This document shows positions 32,465 to 44,534 of a stretch of 64,000 nt of DNA, in pieces (positions within the stretch are counted from its first letter, which is position 1; each line of letters begins with the position of its first letter). The position numbers and the translations under genes are program-made. The DNA comes from Lolium rigidum (taxonomy: Eukaryota > Streptophyta > Magnoliopsida > Poales > Poaceae): NCBI RefSeq assembly GCF_022539505.1, contig NC_061514.1, forward strand, positions 331,683,090-331,747,089, read 5' to 3'. The notes under the pieces were generated by a model, which had not been told where the DNA came from, did not search any database, and saw only the letters and a list, made by a program, of their open reading frames with translations.

Positions 32465-33988
32465 GAGAGTGGATTTGGTGACCGGGTGTATACGTGAGCA
32501 CGCATCCATTACCGTTGGATTTGCTAGCCTCATAAACGGGAACAAACGGCGTGAAACCTCCTTTTCCTAATCCCTCTTCCTTTTCCCACGAGCGAAACAG
32601 TGCCCTCTTCTTCTTCTTCCTGTTCCCTCTCTCTTTTCCTTGCGCGAAACAGTACACCAGCGCCACGCCAAGGAGGTTGAGGCGCGCGGTGGAGGCCATC
32701 GCCGGACCGACCTGACCCCTGACCGACCTCGTCTCCTACTTCCGCAAACGGAGCGCCGCTCGTCGTCCCTGGTGGTACACCGGCGAGAGCACGACAGCTT
32801 ACAGCAACAGCAGCCTGCGTGCACGAGCAACCGCACCGCGGCCCCACGGCCCGCCACCGTGCCCAAATCAAGAGCGGGTCTGGGCTCCGTGAAAACTAGC
32901 ACCGTGACGCGAGTCGTCCATCTCCATCTCCCTTCTCCCCAATCCGAGCTATCATTCGTCTCTCAAATCGAGTCATTGGGCTCCCAGTGGCTACGGGAGC
33001 TCCAGTGGCGCAACAATTGCGGCCAAAATCGAGGCTGCGGGAGCTCAAGGGGGCGGCAATGGCGGACGCCCAAGTGTCCACCACCACGCCACGTCCGCCG
33101 GCTGGAGGGCACGAGATCTCGTCCGCTGTGGCGACTTCGTTCGATTCCGCTCGGGTGAACTGCGAGAGAGGGGAGGTCTGCGGGGAGGTAGGAGCTCGCC
33201 CGAGGGTAGCCGCTACAGAGGAGAAGAGGAAGACCGTCCTTACAGTAACTGAATTAGCAAATCCCCCAATCCCAACCTCCGGTGATGCATCGGCGGCAGT
33301 CCTTCAAGGGCCAGGGGCGACGGATTTTAGCGGCTAGGGGAGACGGCTTTTAGCGGCTAGGGGCGACGCGCGGCGCCCCAGTAGCGGCGGGAGGCGGAGG
33401 CAGGAGACGAGGTCTGCTGCGGGTGTGGAAGCCGGTTTGGGTGCAGTCCGCCTCATACTATTCGCCCCAAATCTCGGACTGTCTCTCCGCTGGGTCGCGG
33501 TCCTCAGCTTCTTATTTCTCAAAATCAGATGGGCAAATCAGCAGCAAAGCAGCATCGACATAGCAACCTTGTTTGATTCCGTTCTTGATTCTCCATCGCT
33601 TCATTTCTCCTAAAAGCAGCAGCAAGCAATATCAAAGCAGCAGCGCCGTCGAGCGTCAGCCAAGCCTCTCCTAGCTGTAGCGCTTCATACTCCTCACTGT
33701 AGCCCTGCACCAGCCCCGCCGTCTCTACGCTGGCGTTGGGCGTGGAGTTCGTCGACAACTCGAATAAAAACGCCCCGATTTGTACAGCTTGGGTCTGGCA
33801 GCGGCAGAGGAGGCTGGGATGGAGAGCACAAGATAAATCTGCCCAGAACAACCAAAATATGCGGCGCCGGCCAGGTAGTTTAATTTTTTTTAGTAGTACA
33901 TCACCTAATGGAAAAATGGATGTCGTTAGACACATGTCACTTCCTGGATGCGTGCTCACGTATACACCCGGTCACCAGGCTTCTTTTG
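32465..33988. mobile_element. Mutator-like TIR element with 10-bp target duplication (1524 bp)
   Basis: GGTGACCGGGTGTATACGTG... (from 32477) is repeated as a perfect inverse ending at 33976, over about 31 bp. Exactly 12 bp outside each block lies the direct repeat ATGGATGTAA (32455-32464 and 33989-33998), a length and symmetry expected for a Mutator-type target duplication. The inside is GC-rich and gene-like (for example a 116-codon frame at 32987-33337) without a transposase, so it could be a Pack-MULE; the captured gene is not recognised. Confidence 0.7.
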
Positions 33989-34279
33989 ATGGATGTAATA
34001 TCTATATTCCATCTAGATGAAGCTGCAGCAGATGTATAAGAGATAGTAGGTCGCTAGCTAATTTGACTAAGCAACAGATCAAGTTTCAGTTACTATAGCT
34101 TAGAGCTGAGATCCGTGCAGTGGCAGGACCTAGATGCAACGCTTGACTATACACTTTTTGTTCCTTTTTAGATGTGCATCTCTGCCTGCTATCCCATTCG
34201 CGCTAGCATTTGTAGTGTCTCCATGATGTACTCATCTCCCAATTTTGTCACTGCTGCAAAGACACCATCTTGCTTGTGT

Positions 34280-35162
34280 TCGCACACGAACACGTCACCG
34301 TGTACCTCCAGCGTCGAGCGCGATACGCAAGACACGTCGCCGGAGGAGGCTCGCCGGAAGCGCGATACGCAGGACAGTCCGGCGGGCTCTTTTGAAGACC
34401 CGAAACCTCACACGCCCGGGAGAGACCCCGTCTGGACGCACGGAGGTGATGGGCTGCCCTAGGTCGGTTCGCCCGCCCCTAGGACCTCGCAGATCGAAGC
34501 TCTCCAACACGAAGAACACCGACGAACAAAGAGCAGAAAACAAGAACGAGAGAGAAAAAGTAAAGGTTTGTAGATTGGTTTTGCGATTGTGTGTTGTTGT
34601 TCAATCGGCCGTCACCCTTTATGTACATAAAGAGCGGCTGGACTTCCCGTGCAAGATAGACGGTTGGATTCACGTCACAAACCCTAATTTGAGTCCAACT
34701 CGAACAAGTAAACCTGAAATTTACAGTAATCTGTTCGGTCGAAACCTTCTCGCACCTTCCATACCATATTTGAGGCGATAAACGATCTCGGATCAAAATC
34801 TCGTAAACACCAAAGTTGTTCGTCTAAAAAACGAAGAACTTTCATGTTGACCACTTTTTCATATTAGCAGATCTTGATCGTTTTATTGAGGTCGCAAGAA
34901 AAAAGATCAATTCCGACGTTTTGTCTCAGCCCCAGCCTCGGTTCGCGCCCAACCTTAGCGGCCTCTATGGTCAAGCGCCCAGACTCGGTAATTCAGGTTT
35001 CAGACGTATTTTGGCTCCACAAGTTGCATACTAACTCGGATCGCAATAACTCAAAAAGCAAAATTGCTTGTCTCGGTGAGACGCACAACTTTGATATCTA
35101 TCATTTTTTCATTTGAGGCCATCTTCCATTTTCACTTTTTAAGGCAAAAACGGCTGTCAACA
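34280..35162 (-). repeat. Gypsy-type 3' LTR, minus strand (left limit uncertain)
   Basis: On the minus strand the polypurine tract AACAGGGGGGCA (about 35163-35176) is followed by TGTTGACAGCC..., a typical LTR start at 35162. The LTR continues down to somewhere near 34280, but I could not find a matching GTCAACA end, so it is probably truncated. Confidence 0.5.
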
Positions 35163-35328
35163 CATGCCCCCCTGTTTTTCGGCAAAACTTGTATGCCGAA
35201 AAATAACTTGCACTATATTTTGTCTAAGGACGATGTCAACACTCCATCGGCCATTGATTCTTAGGGCGATAATTCCGTATCGGCCATGTATGCTAAGGGC
35301 GATAATTATATATCGGCCATATGCGTGT

Positions 35329-35786
35329 TCATGCTTCTTGCCACACACTCGGGTAGAACTTTTTCGGATATCTCCCATTGAGAGCTCGAGGTAGTAAATT
35401 TCCTTCCATAGATTCCACCAAGTATGAATTTCCGGGAACTACTCTCACGACTTTAAAAGGACCTTCCCAGCTAGGAGACCATTTGCCAAATTTTTCGTCT
35501 TTCGAACCGATCGGTAGGATTACTTTCCACACTAAGTCGTCAACTTGGAAGCTCTTCAACTTCACCTTTTTGTTATAAGCTCTCGCTACCCGCAATTTAT
35601 CCTTCTCTATGTCTCTCGGAGCGGTTAAACGTTTATCGAGCAACCTCATCAATATTGTCCATCATCAAGTTGTGAAAATCCACTGCCGATAAATCATTCT
35701 GCTTGGCGAACCTCAAAGCAGCCAGATTCACCTCTACCGGTAAAACGGCTTCTTGTCCATACAGAAGTTCATATGGAGTTACCTTC
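35329..35786 (-). pseudogene. Gypsy pol, integrase C-terminal end
   Basis: Minus-strand frames show the end of a Gypsy polyprotein: TPYELLYGQEAVLPVEVNLA (from 35786 down), then after a frame change near 35650 LRVARAYNKKVKLKSFQVDD, LVWKVILPIG, SPSWEGPFKVVRVVPGNSY and ALNGRYPKKFYPSVWQ before the stop at 35329. This C-terminus is typical of the Tat lineage in grasses (from memory). The upstream part is cut off by the CACTA element inserted at 35787. Confidence 0.8.
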
Positions 35787-36675
35787 CACTACAAGAAAAG
35801 TTCTGATAGACAACGTCCCAAAATCGTCAACTAAGGGTCATTTTTCGTCGCCTATGGGCCTAACCCGACGATATGGGTTCCGTTGTCGAAACTGCGTCAG
35901 GCAAAGTCCAACGACGATTTTTTCGGTCCGTCGCGCTTGGGCGCCCTTCCGCCACGGAAAATCGGACCGTTGCGGAAGTGTTTTCGGGAGCCCGTTGACC
36001 GCTGACGTCATGCAAACTGACACGTGGCAGACGCCGTTAACTGCCAGTTAACGGCGTTAACCGGCTGAAACCCCGTGGTAGATGGTAGGCCCACACGAGG
36101 CCTGCCACGTCTTAAGCGGGCCGGGCCAGATGACATAGTTTGACCGGTCAACTATATAGCCGGGCTGGTCCATTAGTTACGTGGGCCGGGCCTAACCTCT
36201 AAGGTTGATCTGGTCAAAACTTAAATGGGCCGGCCCATTTAACATGTGGGGTCCACCTTACGACGAATCGGGCCGGCCCAAGAAGCAAGTGGGCCGGGCC
36301 AAAAACACGGTGGGTCCCACTTTCTCGTTAAAAGGCCGGCCCATTTAGTGTGTGGGGTCCACCGTATAGCAAGTGGGCGGCCCAACAAGCTAGTGGGCCG
36401 GGCCAAAAACACAGTGGGTCCTACTTTCCAGCTAAAGGGTCGGCCCATTTAGTTTGTGGGGTCCACCATATAGCAAGTGGGCCGGCCCAACAAGATAGTG
36501 GGCCGGGCCAAAAACACAGGTGGTCCCACTTTCCTGTTAAAGGGCCGGCCCATTTAGTATGTGGGGCCCACCATATAGCAAGTGGGCCGGCCCACCAAGA
36601 TAGTGGGCCGGGCCAAAAACACAGGTGGGTCCCACATTCCTGTTAATGGGCCGGCCCATTTGGTATGTGGGGTCC
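35787..36675 (+). mobile_element. CACTA element, left part, running into the assembly gap
   Basis: It starts CACTACAAGAAAAGTTCTGA, a standard CACTA terminus, inserted in Gypsy pol. The matching right end is not seen; it lies in or beyond the N gap. Its subterminal region is a tandem array (36230-36675). No transposase is in the visible part. Confidence 0.8.
36230..36675. repeat. Subterminal tandem array of CACTA element, ~105-bp units
   Basis: GGCCGGCCCATTTAG recurs at about 36231, 36332, 36438, 36542 and 36650, so the units are 102-108 bp long. Each also contains GTGGGCCGGGCCAAAAACAC. The array is cut by the gap, and such a repeat may be why the assembly broke here. Confidence 0.85.
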
Positions 36676-36775
36676 NNNNNNNNNNNNNNNNNNNNNNNNN
36701 NNNNNNNNNNNNNNNNNNNNNNNNNNNNNNNNNNNNNNNNNNNNNNNNNNNNNNNNNNNNNNNNNNNNNNNNNNN
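36676..36775. other. Assembly gap (100 N)
   Basis: Exactly 100 N, a conventional placeholder, so the true distance is unknown. Frames that appear to cross it are meaningless. Confidence 1.
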
Positions 36776-36966
36776 ATTATTGCTCTCATATCATCGCTAC
36801 TTTCACATCACCCCTGTTGCTAGTTCTTTTCCAGTGTGCAATTGAATTGACAACTCAGCTTGTTAAGGCTTATAAGTATTCTTTACCTCCCCTTGTGTCG
36901 AATCAATAAATTTGGGTTTTACTTCCTCGAAGACTCGTTGCGATCCCCTATACTTGTGGGTCATCA
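36776..36966 (+). repeat. LTR 3'-end fragment of another retrotransposon
   Basis: The stretch contains CCTTGTGTCGAATCAATAAA and GCGATCCCCTATACTTGTGG, ending GGGTCATCA. I remember this as the end of LTRs of abundant Triticeae Gypsy families; the exact family is not claimed. It joins directly to the interior of the next element. Confidence 0.5.
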
Positions 36967-38287
36967 CCGATGCGTAGACATCGACTTAAGAATTCAAAGC
37001 CGATGCACGGCCATCGACTCAAGGGATACGGCTGCTACAAACAGGAGCCTAATGGAGCAGCTTATCGAGTTACGCAATCGAGGCTCTACCGAAGGAGCCC
37101 CTCGCGGGAATGGTTGGTGGCTCCATTAGCAAATCTTCAAGATCGAGCAGCACTGCGTAAGTATGCAGATCAGGTTAGGATCATGAGAACAACCAATGAA
37201 CGTTCAATCGGCTGTGACATTTCCTCCTGGGGCTTGACCAAGGTGACAACTTCATCAAACATCTTCACAAGAAGCTGCATCAGTCTGCCCGAGGTGATGG
37301 ACCAATCTGAGCAGCAGGGCGCAAGAAGGGAGCTAGGAGGAGTTCAAGGGCCACTACGTTTGAGGCCTCTTAGTTCAAGGGAGCCGTCGATCCTTCCAAA
37401 GCCGTCCTAGTGCACCGTCTCCTTGGGCGTAAGCTTTCCCGCCCGGCTTTGATGAAGAGCCGGAGCGGCTCGGGGGCAGCTCACCTTGGAGGTTCTCTGC
37501 TTTTGAAAGCCGATTTGGTTAGAATCGGCTGATGCTGCACTACAATTGGGAAGCCGATGGTGGCCCATTCGGTGGATGCACTTTTATCCTCGCCTTGACT
37601 GAGGCTCGGGGGCAGCTGGCCTTGAAAGTTCCTCATTCTGAAGAGCCGATGGTGTTGAAATCGGCTGTCTCTGCATCGTAACCATGTTGAAAGGTGGCGA
37701 GCTCTTGCAGAGGAAAACCACCAGGGTTGACAGGAGGAGTTTGAAGGAGGAGCCATCATCGTTGATCAGGCTCTAGACCAGTTTGTCGCTGCAAGGAAAC
37801 AGAGCATCACAAAGGAAGTTGTGGGCAAATGGTACCTGTTATACAGGTGTATCAGCTTTGACGTCAAGGTATTTCAGCCATGGTCTTAGAAGCTTTCCTG
37901 GAGGCGTTAATTCAGGAGTTTTGCCATCAGGACAAACATCACGATCAGATGATTTTGAAGTCTAAAGATCTAGGGGTCTCAAGGCTGCGCGCTGGACCCG
38001 TTCGATTGGAAGTTTCGATCTGAATTTTATGGATTGCAAGTTAACATCTGAGAAGGCGATTAGATCGGTCTGTCTTGCAATTTGTTATAAAAGCTGATGC
38101 ATTACCATCGGCTCATTGAGCGTCAACAAAGGGGAGAATCGGCTAATCTAATATGGAAGAGATCGACAAAGTCAAATTGGAGATTTTTCTTCATTGATAA
38201 CCAGATTTCTTACATAGAAGGAGCCGATTGCTCTCAAAAGAAATTGCTAGGGGGTGCATTGCCCCGTCTACTACTCCCAGCTCTACC

Positions 38288-38792
38288 CTATTTAGGGGTC
38301 GCTGCTGCCCTCGTCGTCATCGCCGCTGTCGGCGCTACTCCCGGCCGGCTCGTTGTCGCTGCTGTAGCGGCCGCCGGCAGGACCTTCATTGTCCTCGTCT
38401 TCATCAGCGTCGTCGTCATCGCTGTCGAAGTCGCTGAGATTCCCGGGCCAGGGGCAGTGGCGTTTGGCCGGCGGCTCGTCGGAGGAGCTATCGTCCTCCT
38501 CCTCCTCCTCTTCCACCTCCTCGGAGGAGGTGACTCCCTCCCGTGGAAGGTCGTCATCGTCGCTCTCCGTCTCCGCTGCCCCATTGACGAGGCCACGGAG
38601 GACGCTCTCCCATCGGTCGTGGACCGGTCGTCCTCCGACTCAGATGGAGAAGTTGTGGCTCGGCTCGTCCCCGGCCTCGATGGCGCGGCGGATGTTGGCC
38701 GCATGGGCCTCTTCCGGGTTCCATTCCGGCGTCGGCTCGCGGAAGGGGGAGGACTGCGTGGAAAGACCCGATGAGGAGGAAGAAGAAGACAT
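38288..38792 (-). pseudogene. Antisense acidic ORF of Gypsy element copy 2, broken
   Basis: This is the same ORF as at 1-414. The minus-strand frame starts at ATG 38790-38792 but stops at 38640-38642, where one base is missing relative to copy 1. The acidic C-terminal half (EDDSSSDEPPAKRHCPWPGN and a long Asp/Glu run) continues in another frame to about 38292. In copy 2 one can therefore read the C-terminal part that copy 1 loses at the window edge. Confidence 0.6.
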
Positions 38793-39055
38793 GGCGGCAG
38801 AGGAGGGTTTTTGGGAGTGCTAGTGCGAGGAGGATGAAGAAGGGAACTGCAAGAAGTGGTTAAATAAAAGGGGATATAGCGATTTAATGCTTAAGCAGTT
38901 TCCGAGGACATGGGGCCAAAACTGTCGAATCGTGCAGAGAAGTTGGGAAGGCGAGACGTCATCATGAAGAATACTGCGACGGTTCTGCCACGACATGACC
39001 CTTCGAAGGAGACAGATGGTTTTGCAATTATCATTATCAAAACCAGGGGGGCATG

Positions 39056-40222
39056 TGTTACCACCCGATTTTGGCCAAATCAGGAGATAGGCCGTAAGTG
39101 AAGATGGGCTTTGAAGATTACACGTGGAGCATCGTTGAAGCGGCCTTGCGCTAAAAGTTTGGGCTAAGTTGCCCATGTATCTGTAATATAGTAGATCGTA
39201 TCGTGTTTAGATTAAAAGATAGAGTCTGGCCCGTGCACGGTTAGGTGCACGCCTCAATTAGAAAGTCTCTTGGATTATAAATATGTATCTAGGGTTATCG
39301 GAAAAGGAGGACAATCATCGTTCAACAAACACAAATCAGGCGCATCGCCACCCCTTTCTTCGAGGGTTTCTCCCGGGTAAGCACCATGCTGCCTAGATCG
39401 CATCTCGCGATCTAGGCGAAGATACGTTTATTCGTCTACCTTGTACTCGCTCGTGCTCGAAGCGTTGTTGATGGCGAGCAAGTACTACTTATCATTAGGT
39501 GTTTAGGGGCTTGCATTGATGCTTTCTCGTGCATATCTGCGTGGCAATGCCGTCCCTCGACACCTAGCTGCCCTTACACCTATCTGGGTGTAAGGGCAGC
39601 ATCTTGCTTGTTCGTTACTTAGTAGATCCGATCCGTTATAGTTGCTCCTTGCCCCGCAAGGATTAGTTTAATATCCGCATAGTTACGCCTTATCGTCGGG
39701 GTCGGACGATCCGGTAGTGCGTTAGGTGTTGTTCACCGTCCCCGCAAGGGATGTTCCGGAATCAACGTTATGTTGGTTTTTAGGCCTCTCGTAGGGGTAG
39801 TTTGCATCATCTTCCGTAGCCGCTAGGCCCGATCACACGTAGGACGTTCCGGTTATGCGGTGAAAACCCTAAACTCGTCGTAGATCGGTTTAGCTTTGTT
39901 TTGATCAAGCAGGATCCCCATGTCATTGTAAATCCAACGTGAACCATGGGGCGATCGGCTCTTTGAGCCGATCCACGAGGAAACCGAGAGCCGATAGGGC
40001 TCGCATTTAATGTTTACGTGTCTACCATGCAGGAACAATCGAAGCACTCTAACACCTTCCCTGATCGGGTCTAGGTCGGTGGCACGCCCTAGCAACCGCC
40101 GGACGTGGCCGGAAGATTTGCGGGACGACGCGAGGTGCCAGGGTCCACTAAGCGGCCTTGGGAGCCTCCCGGCTCTTCGTGTTGCTTAGCCATTGCCCGT
40201 CGGTGGGTTTTGGAGGGTAACA
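39056..40222 (+). repeat. 3' LTR of Gypsy-type element, copy 2 (1167 bp)
   Basis: TGTTACC...GGTAACA ends as in copy 1. It is flanked on the right by GCAGT, different from copy 1 (ATACC), so the copies are separate insertions. Confidence 0.85.
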
Positions 40223-41142
40223 GCAGTTGCCATTGTTGGAGTCGGAGTCACGGAGCTACAGTTTCGGCTGCCCCGCCGTTTTCGACCCTCTCTGCCCTTC
40301 CCTAGCTAGAATTTGCATGCGCCCCTGCTCCTTCCACCCTTGTGTGGAGCTGTCGGCTCCTACACTCATTACCAAAAAGAATAAATTAACCTCGTACACA
40401 GCTCCGTATGGGTGCTTCCCTGCCGACAAAGCGTTCCTCGTCGTGCGGTGGCCCAAATCCCCGCCTAAATTTGGCCTCTTCCTCGAGCTTCCCTCGACAT
40501 AGATCTCCCCCTCCGATTGACAAGGATGAGAGGCAGCGTCACAATGCATTTTAGGAAGCAAAAGGTGTGGGTGCTTCCCTAGCTAGAATCAAAGGTGTTG
40601 GTTCCTGTTAATGGCAAGTAACCAAACTCACTCTCAACGGAGACCCAGATCTTGATCATCTTGAACCCGCATAAGGTGATGACGTAGCCCCTCTTCTCGA
40701 TCTTCTTCCCCTGTAACTTCTCATCATGTGTCTTCCACGCTGACGCAGCCTCCTCGTCGGCCTCGGGACTTCCTCTGCTCTGACGCAATGTATGCAAGGC
40801 TTGTGGAAGGGCCCGAAGTCATGGTCAATTCCAGCGGCGACAATGCGTCCATTGAGACGACGGCTGGCACCTTGATTCAGATGGTGGTGGCTCGATTTTC
40901 ATGCTGATACGTCAATTCTAACGGCTGCATTGCGAGTTGCACGCGAGCTGGATGTCTTGGATGTTGCCGACCTTCTCCGGCCTTGCGTCGAGTCAGACAT
41001 AAGTGGACCACGGGTGAATTCTCTAAAATTGAAGGATGAATACACATTGATGCCGCTAGATCTGCTTAATGTGCCACACCTCTAATATATAGTAAGTGAT
41101 ACTGTATTTTTTCTCCAAACATATTAATATCTATTAAACCTA
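40223..41142. other. Gene-free stretch
   Basis: Moderately GC-rich sequence directly after the LTR, with GGGTGCTTCCCT occurring twice (about 40410 and 40569). No gene family is recognised. Confidence 0.3.
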
Positions 41143-41312
41143 GGGACGAAGCTCCCTTGTAAGCAATGGTGTCAGCTGACACCAGTGTATATTAGCGAAT
41201 CTTTCACTAATTAGTGTTAAATACTATTAATTTATAGAGCATGACACCACTGGAAAATAGAGGAATTAAAACTGACCCCAGTGGCAAAAATTCCTACTAG
41301 CTTCGTCCCTCC
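41143..41312. mobile_element. Small MITE with GGGACGAAGCT ends
   Basis: GGGACGAAGCT at the left and AGCTTCGTCCC at the right are perfect inverses. The 9-bp direct repeat TTAAACCTA flanks it at 41134-41142 and 41313-41321, as for Mutator-type MITEs. Confidence 0.65.
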
Positions 41313-41477
41313 TTAAACCTATGATAAGTATTTAGGGCCGGAAGGAGTAGTAAATGAATATGGACCGTTGCCTTTCTGCTACTTTTTAGACTAGACGTAG
41401 ACTAATCCCGCATCCTACTCGACCTAGGCCATTGCACATGGCTGATCTTCTCGTTGCATGTGTTCCCAGATCTGGTC

Positions 41478-41619
41478 GTACGTATTAGCCAGCTCGGCCG
41501 GGGCCACCCTGATAAGGAGCACTGGTTATTTGAGGAGGCCCCGCAACGACAGTGCCAGGTCATCTTGTTCCATGTCATTCCAGAACCAGCTAGTCATACT
41601 TGCCTAAAAACAAATGCTT
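41478..41619 (+). repeat. Inverted-repeat partner of 20426-20578
   Basis: About 140 bp similar to the reverse complement of 20426-20578, with small indels. It is presumably a fragment of the same unknown gene or element. Confidence 0.6.
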
Positions 41620-42365
41620 CATTTGATTAGTGTGATCATCTCCTCCGGAGTACATGTATTTCTCTGAAACACGTGTTCCATGAATGAGACTAGCCTGGTA
41701 ACTGCCTCACATTATTAGCTCAAACAACAACAACTTGTAGCATGTTTATCAACATAATTGTTTTTTGCGAAAATTACATCAATTTATTCATAATAAAAAT
41801 AGCATAAATAGCTTGAAAAGTAATAAGAATTACAAGTAGGTTCTTTTAGCACCTAGTGACCTAGCATGAGCCGCAGTGCACACAAGTACCATAATTTTTT
41901 GAAATTATTTGGCTTAATAACTTAGTTAACAGTGTTGTAGTAAATCAGCGACAATTTGCCACGTTGACTGCAAAGTACATGCATGAATAATTTAATTAGC
42001 CTTTGATCAACATTACGTCTAGGCTCGCGCATCGCAACTTGGCGCCATTAGGTACGTGGAAGTGCCACTGTTCAACTACTGCGACAATAAGTTGGAAAAG
42101 GAATTCATGCACGAAAAGTAAAACAAGAGGAGAAATGGAAGACAACTTTTTCTTACCCGAAACGCTTATATATATCAATTGCGGGAAAGTTAGGACTAAC
42201 TTTCATGTGATTTTCAGCTAGCGAGCCTGGCCCCTTCCAACATCCCTGTCAGCATTGAGTAATTGAGTTAGATCACGAGCAATAACTAGCCAGTGGCAGC
42301 ACGGGAAGTTTCACAACGACGCCGGGAACTGAAGCGAACGGCGGGCTAAATTATGTTACTCCTAA

Positions 42366-42915
42366 GACTAGTCACAATGGGAAGTATCATAGACTAGTAT
42401 CATGCATATGATACTAGTTTATGATACAACATCTACAATGCATAGTATCATGAATTAGTACTCCCTCCATACCGGATTAATGGGCAAATACGCACTTCGA
42501 GAAACAAGTTTAACTACTAATTTGATCAACAAAATATAAGATATATATCACAAAAATTATATTATTGGAAACATATTTTGAATACGAATCCAATTGTATA
42601 ATTTTTGCGACATATATCTCATATTTTGTTGACCAAATTTGTAGTCAAACTTGTTTCTCGAAGTGCGTAATTGCCCATTAATCCGGTATGGAGGGAGTAT
42701 CATAGTTGCATCATATTTAATGTTTTGTAGAATCTCAATGCAAATATGTGTACATGATGTGTTTGCCACTAAAATTTCTAGTTTTACGTGCTATGATACC
42801 GTATCTACCTATGATACTACTCTCACCTCTCTCCTTATTAATTGATGTGCCACATCAGATTTTTGCCTACATGGCATGCATGATACTACCTATGATACTC
42901 CCATTGTGGCTAGTC
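42366..42915. mobile_element. Tourist-like MITE (interrupted by a Stowaway)
   Basis: The ends GACTAGTCACAATGGGAAG and CCCATTGTGGCTAGTC are inverted, with TAA at 42363-42365 and 42916-42918. Without the nested Stowaway (42461-42697 plus one TA) the element is about 311 bp. Confidence 0.85.
42461..42697. mobile_element. Stowaway MITE nested in the Tourist-like MITE (237 bp)
   Basis: CTCCCTCCATACCGGATTAA at the left and its inverse at the right, flanked by TA (42459-42460 and 42698-42699). The two arms are complementary for about 50 bp, with only an indel and single changes, so a long hairpin can form. Confidence 0.92.
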
Positions 42916-42918
42916 TAA

Positions 42919-44534
42919 GTTACTCCTAATAGATCATTATCAGTTTGATTCGGAAACTGTGTGGAACCATCTAGGAGCAGCTAGTAGCAGTGCTCTCTTT
43001 TTGTATACAAGTGCATGGATGGAAATGAAACATTTTGCAACAGGTGGTTCGTTCTCTATAAGATGACACGTGACCCTCTTAAAAAGGCAAGTTGCCTAGC
43101 CGTACGGGCAAATCATTTCGTGAAGAACGAACGCAGTAGGATGAGATCTAGGGACTCATTTTTTCCTTTTCCAAACCAACACATTGCGCTAATCTTCTTT
43201 AAAAAGAAAACTACATAATAGAAAAAGATTTTTTGTTTGTACTCAAAAGATCACTGCTACACGTACGATTCATCCGATACATGTCCGATGCTGCAATCCA
43301 GCTATGCACATATTGGTCATATCTCATGGTACATATGAAAGATCGGACATGTTTCGGATCTGTATTGTTGCACGCACATCAATCCTATGCTTTGCATGCT
43401 CGCCAGGTGCCCTCCCATTGTGGCCAGACAAAAGGAAACCCACAGCTCGTCCAATTCTAGCCATCATCCTCGCCAATGACTGCATGTGAGAGATAGAGAC
43501 CACCACCCAGCATAAGCACAGTGCCGCACCGCCTTGTCAACTATTGACTTGACCGATGTGCCTACCCTATTTTCTATCACCACGCGAGCACCTGAAGCAA
43601 AATGCTACCATGGCCTTCCTCTCAAACACCTTCCCTCTGCGAGCAGCCTAGTATTGTTACAACGAGAGGTGTGCTTCTAAAGCACTGCAACACAACTAGA
43701 ATGGGGAGCACGCCTCGCTGCAAGCCAAATCTCAAGCTTGTTGATTGTCGACGGCGGATGAAAATAGCGAGTGCACATGATGGGAGCAAAGAGGGGCAGT
43801 GCTACTAGAGCATGATAGCGTTGTTGCATGGCGCCATCGATGGTCATGCAAGCCCTACCACTGATGTTTAAACCGGTCGTCATCGCTGCTTTTGCTACGA
43901 GGATATCGTGTGTTGCTACAAGCCTCCGATGACATTGTTGCAAGGGGACATCATCAGTGCTACAGAGGACACTTGCTGCACACTGCATGGCTTCCTTACA
44001 GCAGGATCCTTGTGTAGTGATGATGACGAGAGATGGGGGATTTGGTCCTCATGTAGGGACCGGGGAGACGATCGATGGAAGAGCAGAGGAGAACATGACC
44101 CAATAATTCGTCATGATGGTATCAGACGGTTCCAGAGGCGGAGGATCACAGGCTTGGATTCTATGGAGGACACCTAGCTTTGGCTAAAATAGATCGGGCT
44201 AAATTTTCATATGCATTCAGTTGCCTAGGGTGTCAACCTAAGCGGAAGTTAAACTCAGCTATACCTGTATTGCGGTACCGTATGTCGCGTATTCCTAAGT
44301 ATTGTATCGCGAGTTCTGTCAAATTCAGTGATTGTGGATGAATTATACTCTTCCTTAGGGCATGTACAATGGGGTGATGTCAGCCTTCGCTTAGAGATGC
44401 CACGTAAATTTTTTGCTTAGTTGGAGGAGAGAGAATGAAGAAAGAGAAGGTTGTCTTCCCTTAGTTAAGAGATCATCTCTTAGGAAACAAGGGAAGACTA
44501 TTTTCTCCATTGTATCACATGTGTCTTCCCTTAA
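42919..44534. other. Stretch without a recognisable gene; one MITE end
   Basis: TTAGGGCATGTACAATGGGG near 44357 looks like the left end of a further Harbinger-type MITE, into which the MITE at 44535 inserted. The rest, including a 103-codon minus frame at 43677-43988, shows no family that I can name. Confidence 0.4.

Larger units (their letters stand above)
36967..40222 (+). mobile_element. Gypsy-type LTR retrotransposon, 3' end (copy 2)
   Basis: The internal region has many AGCCGAT motifs, a decayed antisense acidic ORF (38288-38792), a polypurine tract (AAACCAGGGGGGCA, about 39040-39053) and the 3' LTR 39056-40222. It matches copy 1 at 1-1831 from about 38400 on. No 5' LTR or pol is present in the visible part. 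Confidence 0.75.

Noticed and set aside
34845..35162. A 318-bp LTR delimited by TGTTGAC at 34845 and GTCAACA at 35162
   Set aside because: The sequence beyond 34845 continues with LTR-like and leader-like content, and 318 bp is much shorter than expected for this Gypsy lineage; the match may be chance.
36582..36909. ORFs spanning the N gap
   Set aside because: The translation crosses 100 N and is artificial.
1..40222. The LTRs at 666-1831 and 39056-40222 as the two ends of one giant element
   Set aside because: Both are preceded by the same 3' internal region and polypurine tract, and their right flanks differ, so both are 3' LTRs of separate insertions.
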